A DNA stretch of 64,000 nt from Cercophora sp. LCS_1 (taxonomy: Eukaryota; Ascomycota; Sordariomycetes; Sordariales; Lasiosphaeriaceae): positions 62,001-126,000 of the forward strand of contig JAPZLL010000024.1 of NCBI GenBank assembly GCA_036250225.1, written 5' to 3'. A program made the position numbers and the translations under genes. The first letter of the stretch is position 1; every line of letters starts with the position of its first letter. Positions 34,432 through 45,196 of this stretch are shown here, in pieces. The notes below the pieces were generated by a model. It saw only the letters and a program-made list of their open reading frames with translations, was not told the DNA's origin and ran no database searches.

Positions 34432-35572
34432 TGGGTGTTGTGAATGCTTGACTAGAGCAAAGTCACCGGAGACGATGGATGGGGTGACGCTTATGCGGCC
34501 GCGTCGGGGTGACAAGCCAAGTTGGAGGCAGCTTCGTTGCGGGGCGCAACATCAGAATATCATGGAATTCGCTCTCACGTATCTGGATGAAGGCGTTGTA
34601 ATGGGGGATGTTTGAACAGAGCAGCTACCTCTCGAGAAAGAATCATGTTGCCGTGGTGGCTTGCTGGTGAGCTTCAAGCTTGAGCTGAGCCCGGCCCGAC
34701 TCTGAAATTGTCGCGCGTCGCAAGACACAACACACATTGAAACCCTAAGAACGTTATGAGAGACGAGATGGCCGTGAGAGTATCATCACACTGGGGCCGG
34801 TTCACGCTACATCATCTTAAACTGACCTTCTCGCTCCCGTCTCTGAGCAACATGAAGCGACAAGGTTTCGGAGCAGTCTCGTCATGCCTCGTATCTGATT
34901 TAATGCATTTAGAATGAAAGCCGATCGCTTCAAATTAACTGATTTCTGCACAACTTTCTGTATATGATGGGCTGCTTCGGGATGTACAAACACGTCACAA
35001 ATTCCATTTCTCACCTTCAACTCTTCAAGCCAGAGGCTGCACGGGCGGTCGACTAAGATTTGAAGCCTTCTTTTCATCCCAAGTAGCAGGAGCAGTTACC
35101 CCACCTTCCTTCAATCTTTCAACCAAACTCAATGGACCCACAGTAAACACAGTGGTTCCGGCGCTGTTGCTGTGGTCGAACTTATGGTTTTCTGTCGTGT
35201 CGCCTGTTTTCAGAAATCTCTCCTCACGCTTCCACCTTTTTCTCCTGCGCATCCTTGCGACACTTCGAAATTTCTGGCAGAAGCAACAACTTCCCCTCAT
35301 CACGAATTTCTTCGCGGTTAGCTCGAACTTTACCTGCCTCTCTTACATTTCGTACCGAATCGAGGGGATCTCGTACCTACAACACCGCGCTTTGACGTCA
35401 CAGGCACACTTTACCGAAGAAGCGTCGCACGATCAACCGACATACTGATTGCCGCAGCGCGTTTACGACCGAGCACCCGCCTCCCAGACCCGACCTGACG
35501 CGACCCTGCTTGCTTCAAGCTCAATTCCCAAAGAAGTGTCGCTGTTCCAACAGTGAGCTGGAAGTTTCCATC
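34432..35572. other. Intergenic region upstream of RNase H-like gene at 35.6 kb
   Basis: No supportable gene. A 98-codon plus-strand frame at 35152-35448 is hydrophobic and pyrimidine-driven, and more likely promoter or leader DNA. Confidence 0.4.
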
Positions 35573-35632
35573 GTGAGTCCTCATGTTTGTGATTTTAAGA
35601 GCTTCGTGAGCGCTGCTAACCACCCTTTTCAG
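35573..35632 (+). other. Putative 5'-leader intron of the 35.6-kb gene
   Basis: GTGAGT donor, CTAAC branch (in gctgctaaccaccc) and TTTTCAG acceptor, 60 bp, ending directly before the ATG of the RNase H-like gene. The same arrangement recurs in two other members of the family. Confidence 0.6.
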
Positions 35633-36922
35633 ATGTCTTCGAACCGCCGGAGCAAGAGGCGGAGGGCGACCGCGCAGCCCAGGAACTTCCAGGGCGGTCG
35701 AGCGAGAGGACAGGGAAGGGATGCCGAGCCGCGGCTGGCATGGGCCGAGATCCAGGGCGGCGCGGTCCATGGACCTGTCCATAATGTACATGGACAGGAC
35801 CAGTCCATCCCGAACCCTTACCTCCTGCCGGGATCCAACATGATGCCACAAGTGTCTGGACCGCCGTTCGGTCCTTCGCACTTTTGGTCCCCTCCCGCTG
35901 CAAACTTCCCGCCCCATGTGGCGTACTCTCCGGCCTTTGCGCCGTTACCGATGGCTCCTTGTTTCTGCCCTCCGACCTCGGGCTTTACCTTTTCCGCGCC
36001 CTTTCCGCCCACCGCCGCGCCTTTTCCGCCCGCCGCTGCGCCCGCTTTTTTGCCCGTCGCTGCGCCTGTTTTCCGGACTGATGCCGCGCCCGCTTTCTCG
36101 ACCGTTGCCGCATCTTCTGCGGCCGCTCACGCATCGGGCTCTCTGCCGGCTGGCCGACTCGCCCTGATTCCTGCGGGACCTGTCAACTTTGCGCAGCCAC
36201 AAGCCGCTGCCGAGATTCCTGACAGCCCGCCCGCAGGGTCTTCAAGGAGGATTCTCGTACCCAAGGGGCGAACGAACGAGAAGATAACGTTTCCCAACCT
36301 GGCCATCACCCTCACAACGCGAGGTAGCGACCACTCTGCCGCCATGGAAGCTGCCCTTGCGGCAGAGGCTGAAGCAGCCTACGACGAGCGGACGGGGCGT
36401 ATGAACCTGGTCTTCTTTACAGATGGGTCAACCCACGCAAAGACTGGCCCCAGCAAAAATCCACATGCCCAAGGCGGCTATTCAATCGTCTACAGGCTGC
36501 CGCAGCCCGGCAGCCTCGGGGACATCGTTGGCAATAGCTACCGTCTGGAGACCTTTTGCTATGATAACCACCAAGTGGAGATGACTGCGATTGCAGAGGC
36601 TCTCGGTACGGCGCTAGAATTGCTGAAGGGGCGAAATGTCGCCCGCAGCCGAGTCAGAGTCTTCACCGACTCTGACACGTCACTGTCTCGCCTCATGAAA
36701 GCCAAGGACCGCTTCACGTGGCGGACTGTAGACGGCGAACATTGGATGCATGAGTTTTTCACCAGTGATAGGGCCATTCACGTCATAATGGCCCCAGTTG
36801 TGGCAGCTGTCATGGGCCTCGTGAAAGAGTTGGAGAACCTAGGGATCCAAGTGGACCTCATCTGGATGCCCAGGAATAAGACGTGGTCACAGGAGAAGGC
36901 CGATGAATTGTCCGGTTATTAG
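35633..36922 (+). CDS. RNase H-fold protein with Pro/Ala-rich N-terminus
   Basis: The protein is 429 residues from ATG 35633, which lies immediately after a splice acceptor. Residues 1-25 are basic (MSSNRRSKRRRATAQPR), a possible nuclear signal. About 90-180 is low-complexity and rich in Pro, Ala and Phe (PFPPTAAPFPPAAAPAF). Residues 257-429 form an RNase H-like domain: strand one with D264 (NLVFFTDGST), GGYSIVYRLP, the Glu helix with E316 (QVEMTAIAEALGTAL), the Asp strand with D346 (RVRVFTDSDTSL), the last strand (VDLIWMPRN) and terminal helix with D424 (EKADELSGY). So the D-E-D-D set is kept, although the usual GH motif after the last strand is replaced by MPRN. There is no reverse transcriptase, integrase or chromodomain. 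Cleavage of RNA in RNA-DNA hybrids is the family activity; whether this protein does so is unknown. Two decayed C-terminal copies lie just downstream. Confidence 0.75.
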   Translation: MSSNRRSKRRRATAQPRNFQGGRARGQGRDAEPRLAWAEIQGGAVHGPVHNVHGQDQSIPNPYLLPGSNMMPQVSGPPFGPSHFWSPPAANFPPHVAYSPAFAPLPMAPCFCPPTSGFTFSAPFPPTAAPFPPAAAPAFLPVAAPVFRTDAAPAFSTVAASSAAAHASGSLPAGRLALIPAGPVNFAQPQAAAEIPDSPPAGSSRRILVPKGRTNEKITFPNLAITLTTRGSDHSAAMEAALAAEAEAAYDERTGRMNLVFFTDGSTHAKTGPSKNPHAQGGYSIVYRLPQPGSLGDIVGNSYRLETFCYDNHQVEMTAIAEALGTALELLKGRNVARSRVRVFTDSDTSLSRLMKAKDRFTWRTVDGEHWMHEFFTSDRAIHVIMAPVVAAVMGLVKELENLGIQVDLIWMPRNKTWSQEKADELSGY

Positions 36923-37230
36923 AAGAAACCAGGACAAGGATTTCGCCAATGTGAGGCCACCTCTGGTCTCGAGGAAGAGGTCCACCGTCTCTGGCTGAAG
37001 TGGAAACGGTGAACAGTGTATGCGGTTCTGTGGACTGCAGCAGATCTCACGTGTTGAGTGGAGGGCAGGGGTTGTGGGGATTGGTAGTGTACGGGATGTG
37101 TGTAATTTGGTCGCGAAGGGATGGGTGCGACCCTGCAGGAAAACGAGATGGTCAAGGGTTGCAGGATTTGGTGGACTGTTGGTAGTGCCTCTCGCATGGG
37201 CGAACCCGCAAGCAGCAACAAGTTAATCAA

Positions 37231-37368
37231 ATGATGCTCGCTCCGATCGCATCTGTCACAATGAGCCTGGGAAAGGACCTTGGGTCACATAGTGCCCAGG
37301 CATGACCTCCGTGGATGGCACGAACCAAGGCGTGCTCGGAAGAAAAAGCAGAAGAACTGTCTGGCTAA
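37231..37368 (+). pseudogene. RNase H-like relic 1 (C-terminal end of a tandem copy)
   Basis: This single frame reads LAPIASVTMSLGKDL, a TGA at 37303, then PPWMARTKACSEEKAEELSG and a TAA. It aligns without any gap over 43 positions to the end of the 35.6-kb gene (MAPVVAAVMGLVKEL, IWMPRNKTWSQEKADELSG), with 19 identities counted by eye, and both end just after the same residue region. The final Asp is Glu here. Upstream I cannot follow the similarity. It is a decayed tandem duplicate, not an expressed gene. Confidence 0.65.
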
Positions 37369-37440
37369 GGTACTCTATAGAGGCAAACTGGACAAGGGTC
37401 TGGTCAATGCGAACTTGAAGTTTACGGAACGTTGAGGTGA

Positions 37441-37530
37441 AATGTCTAGGCCGGTAGAGATCCTTGGTGTAGGTTTTCCATACGATGAGACACGGTCACG
37501 GGAAAAGGCAGATGAGCTTTCCGGCGACAG
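37441..37530 (+). pseudogene. RNase H-like relic 2 (short C-terminal copy)
   Basis: A second decayed copy lies 75 bp after the first. In frame it reads ILGVGFPYDETRSREKADEL, then SGDRES, matching the TWSQEKADELSG end of the 35.6-kb gene. About 40 bp are clearly alike; the remainder is uncertain. With relic 1 it shows that the 3' end of this gene was duplicated at least twice in tandem. Confidence 0.5.
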
Positions 37531-40492
37531 GGAGTCTGGGCAGCGTTCAAGATTTGGGGCTCCTAATAGCGTCAAGACCTTGACTTCATCACAACCATTG
37601 TTCGCGGTTACGCTCCAAGCCCACATATCTCCGTCGCATTGTGCACTGAATCGCAAGAATTCGAGGGAACGCCAATGAGCATAAGTCCATCCTGCCACCC
37701 ACACCTCTGACCTCCCAACATGGCTCCCGCCGTGGTGTCTTTCACGAGAATCGGCGGGCACCTGGAGACTGTCAGAGTTTGAAGCGGGCTCGCCTGGATG
37801 CCCGGAAACGACAAATGGTCGCGGGGGAAGGAGGATAAACGGTCTAGATATCAGGATAGTCAAGCCGGGTAGTGGGTTTCCAACGAGTCGCCAGCTGGAT
37901 GGGATAGGGTTCTGCTTTGGTCCAGTTCCAATTAGAGTCGAGGCAATGGCCGCTAATGCCCTGGGCGAAGCTTGAGCCCGCGGTTTTGGTGACGGGATGG
38001 AGCTTTCCCGCGGAAGGATCTTCCTATAATTTGTTTCCAGGCGAGGGAAAGTCTCCAGTATCTGGTGTAGTGGTCTTCGAAGCACAGGCCTTGGGAACTT
38101 GTGTGCACCCAGCCCACGGAAGGCGTTTGTGAGATGATTGTGTCGATTGAATAGCCTGAACTAAGGGGGGAGTTTCATTGCCGGAGAGCCCGGTGAGGAA
38201 CAACTGCGACGTCCTTGTGAAAACCCGCCTGGTTGTTATTGAGGCCAGCTCAGTTGGGAACCTTGCTAGCCCCACCGTCCGGAACAATGGGACGAAAAAA
38301 TGCATCACTGCTTGCCACACCACGTGGCGAGTCGCCGCCGCCCATTCATTGGATCTGTGAGGTGTCAACTTGCGTCGCTTCTGCAGTTTTTCTTCACCCA
38401 ACTTACGTCTCCCAAGCCTTGCCCCGAACCAATCGCCTGATGGCTTCGGAGATCAACTCCTGAGGGGCTTGGCCAACGGCCGCCACCCTGCTTGCAACCG
38501 GCAGCCAAAGATACAGGATTTATGGTGGTTGTTCGTCACGATCTTGGATGGCGCCAGAATCAGGGCCACCCGCGCTTCAGGCGCTAGGCCACCTTGATGC
38601 TAAATCTAGCAATATGTGGCGAAGGGACCTCGGTAGGTAGGTATGTCTATCTAGGAACGCATGTGCTAGGTTGAGCTAACCCGTTGAGGAGCAGTGACAA
38701 GACGCCGCGATACCGCACTCTCCTTTAACAGGACCGACCACACGTCGAAAAATCCTAGCTACGAACTGCTCAGTTGCAAGCGACACAACAACAAGCCTCT
38801 GCCCCCCGGAGCGCGGCCAACGAGGAGCCACGAATCCACGCCGTTTTCAACGAGCCAAGAGCCAGTTGAAGCGCACAGAGATCCGCTGCAGGCGCTGCAT
38901 CTTGCCCTGCCTGTTAAGCAGTAGGCGCAGCTTGGACGTCGTCTTACGCTCGCAGGGCCCTTTCACAAGCTTGCCGCAAGGTTTTAGTGATTGGAGGGTC
39001 CAGGTCGTAGCTTGCGAGGCAGAGAATCTTGCCAAGACGACACACTTCGGGCACAACCTAGCTGGGTAGCGGATATAACAGCTTGGCGGCTGGCGTATGG
39101 TAGGGGATACCTCGGGCAGGCTTTCGGGTTGGGAGGTCAGGGTCCATTGCAGTCTGGGATGGGGAATGCATAAAGAAGGAGAGCGCGCAACGGCCTCTCC
39201 TTGAGAAACAGGACATAGCTGCTTGAGGGGCGGTATGTAGGGAGTCCACATGGCACCCGGATATTCAGGTTGCTTTCACTGCGGTTAATCATACGCTTCA
39301 CACATCCCTGTCAACCATTGCCTTGTCGTGGCTTGCTCGCCGCCGCTGAATTGAGCGGCAGAGTCTAGGTGGCGAGTTGACCCGGGCGTTATAAGCTTTC
39401 CCCGTCATCGTCGTATATATCAACTGGGGATCTCGCTCTCTACTTTATCTTGGGTGCGACGCCGGGCATTGATAGACGGGCGCCCAAGGCATTGCAGGAG
39501 GGAAATAACAATGCTCGAGAAGGACCTCTGTCGTAGGTCGGGGTAAGGTCCAGAGTTGACATGCAATCCGCCCTCAAAGGGCCTAAAAGTGTAGAACCCA
39601 CCCGAGGGAACGCACTTGTTGTTTTCTGCATCGTTCCATCAAAGGGGCCAGAATAGTTTTTAGTAATTCGAGATGAGAGGCATGTTGGCAGGCGCTGGTA
39701 ATATGGAGGGAAAATTGCTGTGACAGGTGGGAGGTGGGTGCGGGGGCTATTTGGGGGGAAATTGGGCTGTCCCAATCAACAAAAGTCAATGGTCCGCTGG
39801 TGTAATGGTAATGCCTGACCCATTAGATTTCGCCTGTCACGCCTTTCCGACCCAATCCAGGAGGGTGCGAGTTCGAGTAGTGCCAGTGGGGAATGTAGTG
39901 TAAGGGTAATTCCACCTAGCGCTTTTTTTTTTTTTTTTTTCCAGCTCCTCGTCGGAACATGTCAACTTCTTTCCATAGTTTTCTCTTTTTCTGTGGATTT
40001 ATGTTATGCTCCCTATCCCCTGAAAACTCATATACCTTTCTTTGCCTCGCCTTTATCGTCTCTCTAGTGATATGCCTTGTTCTTCGGGTCCCACGCATGT
40101 GTCTCACGCCAGACTTCACACGAAGCGCTTACTACTTAGCTTTTGCGTAACGGATCACGAAATCCCTGCTTGCCACTGCGCGACTGATATAGTCCTGTCT
40201 GTCGGCTAAAGAGAATGCAATTAATCCTACAGAAATATCGCTTCAACTTCCAGCATATCAGAACTAATCCCCTTACCTCAAGCACAGGATTGATCTTCTC
40301 CGGGTTCCTCAACTAACCTCACCCGTGTGGGTTTTCTCCGTATCACCCTCTCTTTAGCGACCCTCCCTGGCTCTGCAACTTCCTCCCCTGATGGCGTGAT
40401 AGTTCCACATACTTGTCGTTAACAAGCTTGTTGACTGCTTGGTCCAGGTTCTCAGTAGCCGCGCTCCTCCGGTACGTGAATCTCGACGGCCC
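37531..40492. other. 3-kb stretch without a supportable gene
   Basis: Minus-strand frames of 236 codons (37375-38085) and 134 codons (38847-39251) exist but show no domain and no family resemblance. A tRNA-like element with a poly-T tail lies at 39.8 kb and is listed separately. Confidence 0.5.
39790..39940 (+). other. tRNA-like / SINE-like element ending in poly-T
   Basis: The left end (ggtccgctggtgtaatggta) looks like the acceptor and D-arm of a tRNA with an A-box (TGGTGTAATGG). A B-box-like sequence (gagttcgagta) follows at 39869-39879, and a run of 18 T at 39923-39940 ends the element. The acceptor stem and T-arm pair only partly, and the A-to-B spacing is long, so an intact tRNA is unlikely. 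A tRNA-derived SINE remnant or a pseudo-tRNA fits. No anticodon can be assigned. Confidence 0.35.
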
Positions 40493-42064
40493 CTAACACT
40501 TCGAGAGTTCGTCGCACCGGGCGTGAGAGTAAACGACATTGCGTTTCACCCATCTCAGGTCAACGTTGACGCCGAGCTCAGCCAGCTGGGCAACAGTCTC
40601 GGTGATTTGTACGAGGACGGGCTGCAATAGCCAATCAACGATCGCATTCCCAGGTATGGTGGGAGTGGGACGCAAAACCCCTTCTGAGTTCTCGCTCATA
40701 GTAAAGTTGGCTTCCTTGTATTTCGCGATACAACTCATTGCGCTGGTCGAATCGCAAAATATCCGAACTATAGCCCCGCTAACTGGTCGGGTCTGGGAGT
40801 CGTGCAGAAGGAGATGTAGGGCCGTCCCGAGACACTCGGTAATCCCAGTGAGTTCGGCGTGCTCTGGCATGAAGCAGCGTTCCATCGGGAAATGACGCTC
40901 GACTTGTTCGACATTGTTGGCCCCGCGAACCTTGAACACAATGGCGTAAGAGCCAATGCCCGAAAGCTTTCCCCCGCCGCCGTATTCTAGTCCAGAGGCT
41001 CCTATGCGAAAGCGGCCTTTGCCTGATTGGGAGCGCTCTGAGCTCTGGCGGACCTCCGCTGGACAAAACCGAGACCCATCTGAGAAGAACACATAGTTTG
41101 GGCGGTCGTTGAGCAGATCCCAGGGACCTTCTGCCTCGGCCAGTGCTGCGACTAGCTCGAAGATCTTGGTGTCGTTCTCCTGGTTGACGCCTATGGCGAC
41201 CTTCATGTTGGGAAGCCGGAGATGGGGATAGTACTTTTCGACATTAACCAGCTGAGGCGTGGCGGTAGCTTTGTGGCCCTTAACGTTCCCTTTTGCAAAG
41301 GCTCCTTTGCCGCCGAAGGAAAACGTGTCTGACGTAGCGAGGGAAAGGGAAGCTCTTTTCTGGACCCTTTCTTCGATGTCGCGAGTAGCAGGTGACTTGG
41401 CGCTACTCTTACGTTTTTTGGCTCTGACATCGTCAGAAACGGATTGAAGGTATGTCGACCGCCAGTGAAAGCTAGGCACCCAGGCTAGCTCAACCTGAAC
41501 TCCAGCATTGTCCAGTAAGCCGATAATGACGTTCAGTCTCGCAAGAACGGGACTGAAACAAAATCCGACCCCCCCGAACTCCTTCGTCATCGTTGCCTTC
41601 ACCATTTTGAGCGCCGCTTGAGAGTCTGAAAAAACTCGAATCTTGTTGTTCGAAAAGGGTTTAACTTCGGCGAGGTCAAGCGCTGTGCTGAGGGATTCCA
41701 TGATGGCCAGAAGGCCCGCTTGATCTCCAGAGAAGCAAGGCCAGGCAAGGTACCCTTTTGTCGGGAACTCCACGTCGTCGTTCTTCATGGTGCCGTAAAC
41801 GATGCTGTAGGCTCCGACCGAGCCAGAAGTAAAAAATGTCAGGTTGAGGTTTCCGTCTGAGGTAAACGGAACCTCGCTGATCGCATCACCGACGACAGAC
41901 ATTGCCTCCTCCACTTCGCCCCAGGTAATCGTGACGTTTTGCAACGTGAACGGCCGGAGCCTGCGACGCGCCACGGCCGCGGCCGGCAGAGCAGGGTATG
42001 CTCTGCTGGTCCGACGACCCTTCGCTGCCCCAGCGCCCCAAAAGTCCACGGGTTGACGAAACAT
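40493..42064 (-). CDS. Double RNase H-fold protein: degenerate plus intact domain
   Basis: One exon of 523 residues begins at ATG 42064. Domain 1 spans about 73-212: NLTFFTSGSVGAYSIVYG has Ser80 where the first catalytic Asp should be, QAGLLAIMESLSTAL has Gly117 at the Glu position, while KIRVFSDSQAAL keeps D147. Domain 2 spans about 323-523 and keeps all four: D329 (YVFFSDGSRF), E404 (PEHAELTGITECLGTAL), D438 (VRIFCDSTSAM) and D518 (ARCDELSKC), after the last strand VDLRWVKRN. The linker (215-270) is basic (VRAKKRKSSAKS). So one protein joins a probably inactive RNase H fold to a probably active one. A putative 5'-leader intron lies at 42085-42156. No transposon domain is attached. Substrate and role are unknown. 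Confidence 0.75.
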   Translation of the reverse strand: MFRQPVDFWGAGAAKGRRTSRAYPALPAAAVARRRLRPFTLQNVTITWGEVEEAMSVVGDAISEVPFTSDGNLNLTFFTSGSVGAYSIVYGTMKNDDVEFPTKGYLAWPCFSGDQAGLLAIMESLSTALDLAEVKPFSNNKIRVFSDSQAALKMVKATMTKEFGGVGFCFSPVLARLNVIIGLLDNAGVQVELAWVPSFHWRSTYLQSVSDDVRAKKRKSSAKSPATRDIEERVQKRASLSLATSDTFSFGGKGAFAKGNVKGHKATATPQLVNVEKYYPHLRLPNMKVAIGVNQENDTKIFELVAALAEAEGPWDLLNDRPNYVFFSDGSRFCPAEVRQSSERSQSGKGRFRIGASGLEYGGGGKLSGIGSYAIVFKVRGANNVEQVERHFPMERCFMPEHAELTGITECLGTALHLLLHDSQTRPVSGAIVRIFCDSTSAMSCIAKYKEANFTMSENSEGVLRPTPTIPGNAIVDWLLQPVLVQITETVAQLAELGVNVDLRWVKRNVVYSHARCDELSKC

Positions 42065-42084
42065 TTTGTCGTCGTATGCTGAGA

Positions 42085-42156
42085 CTGAGACATTATCAGT
42101 TTAAAAGCCTGAAGACGGATGGGGTGATTGGGGAAGACGAAAGGGTCGAAGCTTAC
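42085..42156 (-). other. Putative 5'-leader intron of the 40.5-42 kb gene
   Basis: On the minus strand, donor GTAAGC, a CTGAT branch-like site and acceptor TCTCAG, 72 bp, ending 20 bp before the ATG at 42064. The position matches the leader introns at 35.6 and 63.5 kb. Confidence 0.5.
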
Positions 42157-45108
42157 ATCGTGGCTGTCGTTTGGTGAATACTCGCGGAAGAGGAAGAAAG
42201 ACGTCGCAAGATGGCGAAGAAATCTGTGAATGAAAGCCCCGCAGTGGTAGGTGCATAAGGAATTAACAGAATTTTTTGGGAAACGTGGCAGGCGCAGATT
42301 GGAAAATCCGTCTTTTCATCTGATCACTGGCGCTATCAAGATCAGATAGCACGGCGTTGCCATGGGAAGTCGCCCTCGTGGGGTGCGACACCAGTCACCC
42401 ACCCACCCCTCAGTGAGATGCAGAAGCACCAAAGTTCACATCTTCCAACTGCCAACCTCTGGTTACATAGCCATTTAATTTTCTAAATCACAGCCATCCC
42501 TGTGGTTATGTGGATAGCTCATGTGGTGTACATGGGATGTCCAGTGACGGAGAACATGAAGCCAGGAAAACACCAAAATTCAATTCGATGCATCTTGGCC
42601 TATCGAAGTTCGGCAAACGCAAATCAACAGCCCAAAAATGTGTCGCAATCTCCCAACCCATCTTTGTCCTCTATACTTGTCTAAATGGCCAATTGCTATC
42701 GTAAACTCTGGAGGCCTGGGATGATGGTAGATGGTATACGGCATATACATCGTCCCGCGCCGGCTGAGCTGTGACGCTCCCCTAGGTACGTAACGCACCT
42801 TCAATGCCCACCAGAGCTGCCAGCCCGGGGTCGATATCCTCACACAATCACCGTAGTCTCAGGCTGACCTTTCAGACTGTCGAGCGTATTTCTCACCCTG
42901 AGGCTAAATAATAAGAGTGACACAGCAAGAGAAGAAATGCGTTTAGCCCAACACTTTCACCATTGCCTCAGTCCCGTCGACGAAGCAAGACGGGCGGGCG
43001 GAATTTGATGTCTTTCCAAGCTGTGACGTCACGAGGTATTCTTATCTGAGGCGGGAGGCTTATCGGGCAACGCTGCTCCACCCAACTGTCCAGTCGCAGG
43101 GCAGCATTGTCCACAAGCGCCTCGCTTTGCCGCCGGGCCGGCCTGGAGGCATGTTATATATTATATAGGCCAACAGCGTCCGCACCCAAAACACTGTATC
43201 GGAAGTGATGGGTTTCGACTTTGGGCCTTCTTCCGCCTGCGGGAGGCTCCACCAACCACCGACAACCACCCGGGGCGTCAGAGGGCGGGGATACCCGACG
43301 GGTGGATGCCCGATGGGATTGCCCCACTCTGGTCACGGCCCCTGAATTGCCCCACTTTTGTAAACAAGGAAGGCACGCGCCAACTATCAACGCAACACCT
43401 GATTTCGAAGAGAACATGGAGACGCCGGAGTACTCGTGAGCTTCACTGAGCCAAAAGCGTTTTTTCAATGTAAGCAGGGGTTTTGTTATCCGAGTTCCCA
43501 GGCAGCCATGATCTTGGTCGTCCGACGGCCCGTCATCCGTTCGCTGGCATTGGGGGCGTCAATGTGCTGTGTGGCATAAAACCCGGAGTGTTCCGAGTCT
43601 CAGTGCCTGTAATATTGTTTGAATCGCATGTGAAAGCATCCTGGCTATGTTGAGGCATTTGGTTTCCTACTAAGGGAACGTCTTTTTCTGTCGCCTAGCT
43701 AGGGCGCCGAGCGTGCCACAGTGCAGGGAACAGTAGAGAAAATAGTAGTCCTCGAGGGTGCATAAAATGCAAAGCTAGGCATCAAACTCGGTTCGAACTG
43801 CGAGCCTGCAAGATCTATCTTTTGAACTTCGTCCGGCCCACAGAAGGCACGCCTGGCCGATGGGAAACGACAGCATGAATGATCGTGTATCACCTAGAAT
43901 ATCTATCAAGATTAGATCGGTCGTTCAAAAAAATAGACAATTTGAAGATTTGATGTCACTGTATGTATTGAAAGGTGGAAAGAATGGCTTGAAAAAAAGG
44001 GTAAAAAATATTTCGGTCGGCCGGGATTCGAACCCGAGTCACTCCTAGTGGTGAAGAGCTCCCTGTCGATCAAGACGCGCAGGGCCATCATTTTTTAACG
44101 GATGCTACTGCTGTTCCGGAGTAGCTAAAGCAAGTCCGCCGCCGCAGTTTCGATTCGAACCCTTCGGAGGCGCTTACCGCTGCACCACACGACCGTTCAG
44201 TTTTTGTTACAAGTGGACCTCCAAATTCAAACCCATCTACCCCCACACCGTCCCCAGCCATGACGGTCTCAGCTCCTTCCCCAAGGTGCCACTCCAACAT
44301 TTTATTTCTTGTATTTCTTGCATAGCCTGCGTGAAATGATCCCATCTATAAATCCCCAATTCTTCTCCCAACACACCTGCAATGCACACATTAACTCATA
44401 GTCACAACAAGAAAGCATGAGGCACTCCCTCAGATGTGGGATGTTTCCCCAAAGATTCATTTCCACATCGCCGCACCCGGCTGTACCCTTGCATCCCGGA
44501 GGTGTGCATGCCTCATGATGGACTCCAATCTACGGGATGAACCTGGGGAGGCTTGGAGTGACATGGTCGGGCCCGTGGCCTGAATTTCCACAGGTCCTTA
44601 GGTCACTGCTGGGTGTTGCCAGGTTCGTGTATTCAATGGGGGGAACAAGTTCCAATAAATCGAAAACAAATAAGGTCGAGGAGATCCAGTGAAGCCCGTG
44701 GATCAGAATCCCATTGTCTATTGCGTCCTGCAAGTGTCTCTGTTCCCCAACCTTGAAGTTTCGAGTTGCCCTGCCCAGAATATATTCTGATCGCCTTGAG
44801 CTCCTCGTTATCATGCCCATGCTTGACCGCATACCGCCATCCTCGCCAAGAGAGTGCATTATGACCAGACTTAAGCCTGGACAGTCTGGCTTTGGCCACA
44901 AGTGCGGGTGGTGCATGTGGTGCATTGGCCACTCCGCGAATATTTCCATTTGACAAGACCCTGGTCACGCTCCTTCTCCTCTTTTCTTTCCTTGACCAAC
45001 CAAGTCCACACATTTCGAATTTTTCGAAATCGCATCGCTCAAGCGTCCCGCTTCGGCGGCATCACTCCCACCGGCAACCAACTCCCTCTCCTTGCCATAT
45101 AGGCACAA
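42157..45108. other. 3-kb stretch, tRNA-like remnant only
   Basis: No protein gene is supportable; the frames are short. The interval 43.9-44.2 kb holds a broken tRNA-like sequence, listed separately. Confidence 0.5.
44014..44195 (-). other. Split or broken tRNA-like sequence
   Basis: On the minus strand, 44195-44169 reads like the 5' end of a tRNA (cggtcgtgtggtgcagcggt, acceptor strand plus A-box). The 3' part at about 44085-44014 has D-stem ccctg/caggg, a possible anticodon stem ctctt/aggag, a T-arm tcgggTTCGAATcccgg and acceptor strand ccgaccg, followed by a T6 run at 44008-44003. The 3' acceptor strand pairs at six of seven positions with the distant 5' piece, not with the bases next to it. 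About 85 bp containing a second B-box-like sequence (gggttcgaatc) sit between them. The anticodon loop lacks the invariant U33. It is most likely a tRNA gene interrupted by duplication or insertion. Confidence 0.4.
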
Positions 45109-45196
45109 ATGTCCGCGGGTCTCGTCCCCGCCCCCTCCTCTTCCTCCTTCTCCCCCTCGGCCACACACGCCAAGGAGACCCTGCACCGAGCCCTAG

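Noticed and set aside
35633..36922. RNase H-like gene as part of a complete retrotransposon
   Set aside because: No reverse transcriptase, endonuclease, gag or poly-A/LTR structure is visible within several kilobases on either side.
37375..38085. Minus-strand frame of 236 codons
   Set aside because: Low-complexity Ser/Pro/Arg content with no domain, and it overlaps the plus-strand RNase H-like relic, which has real similarity.
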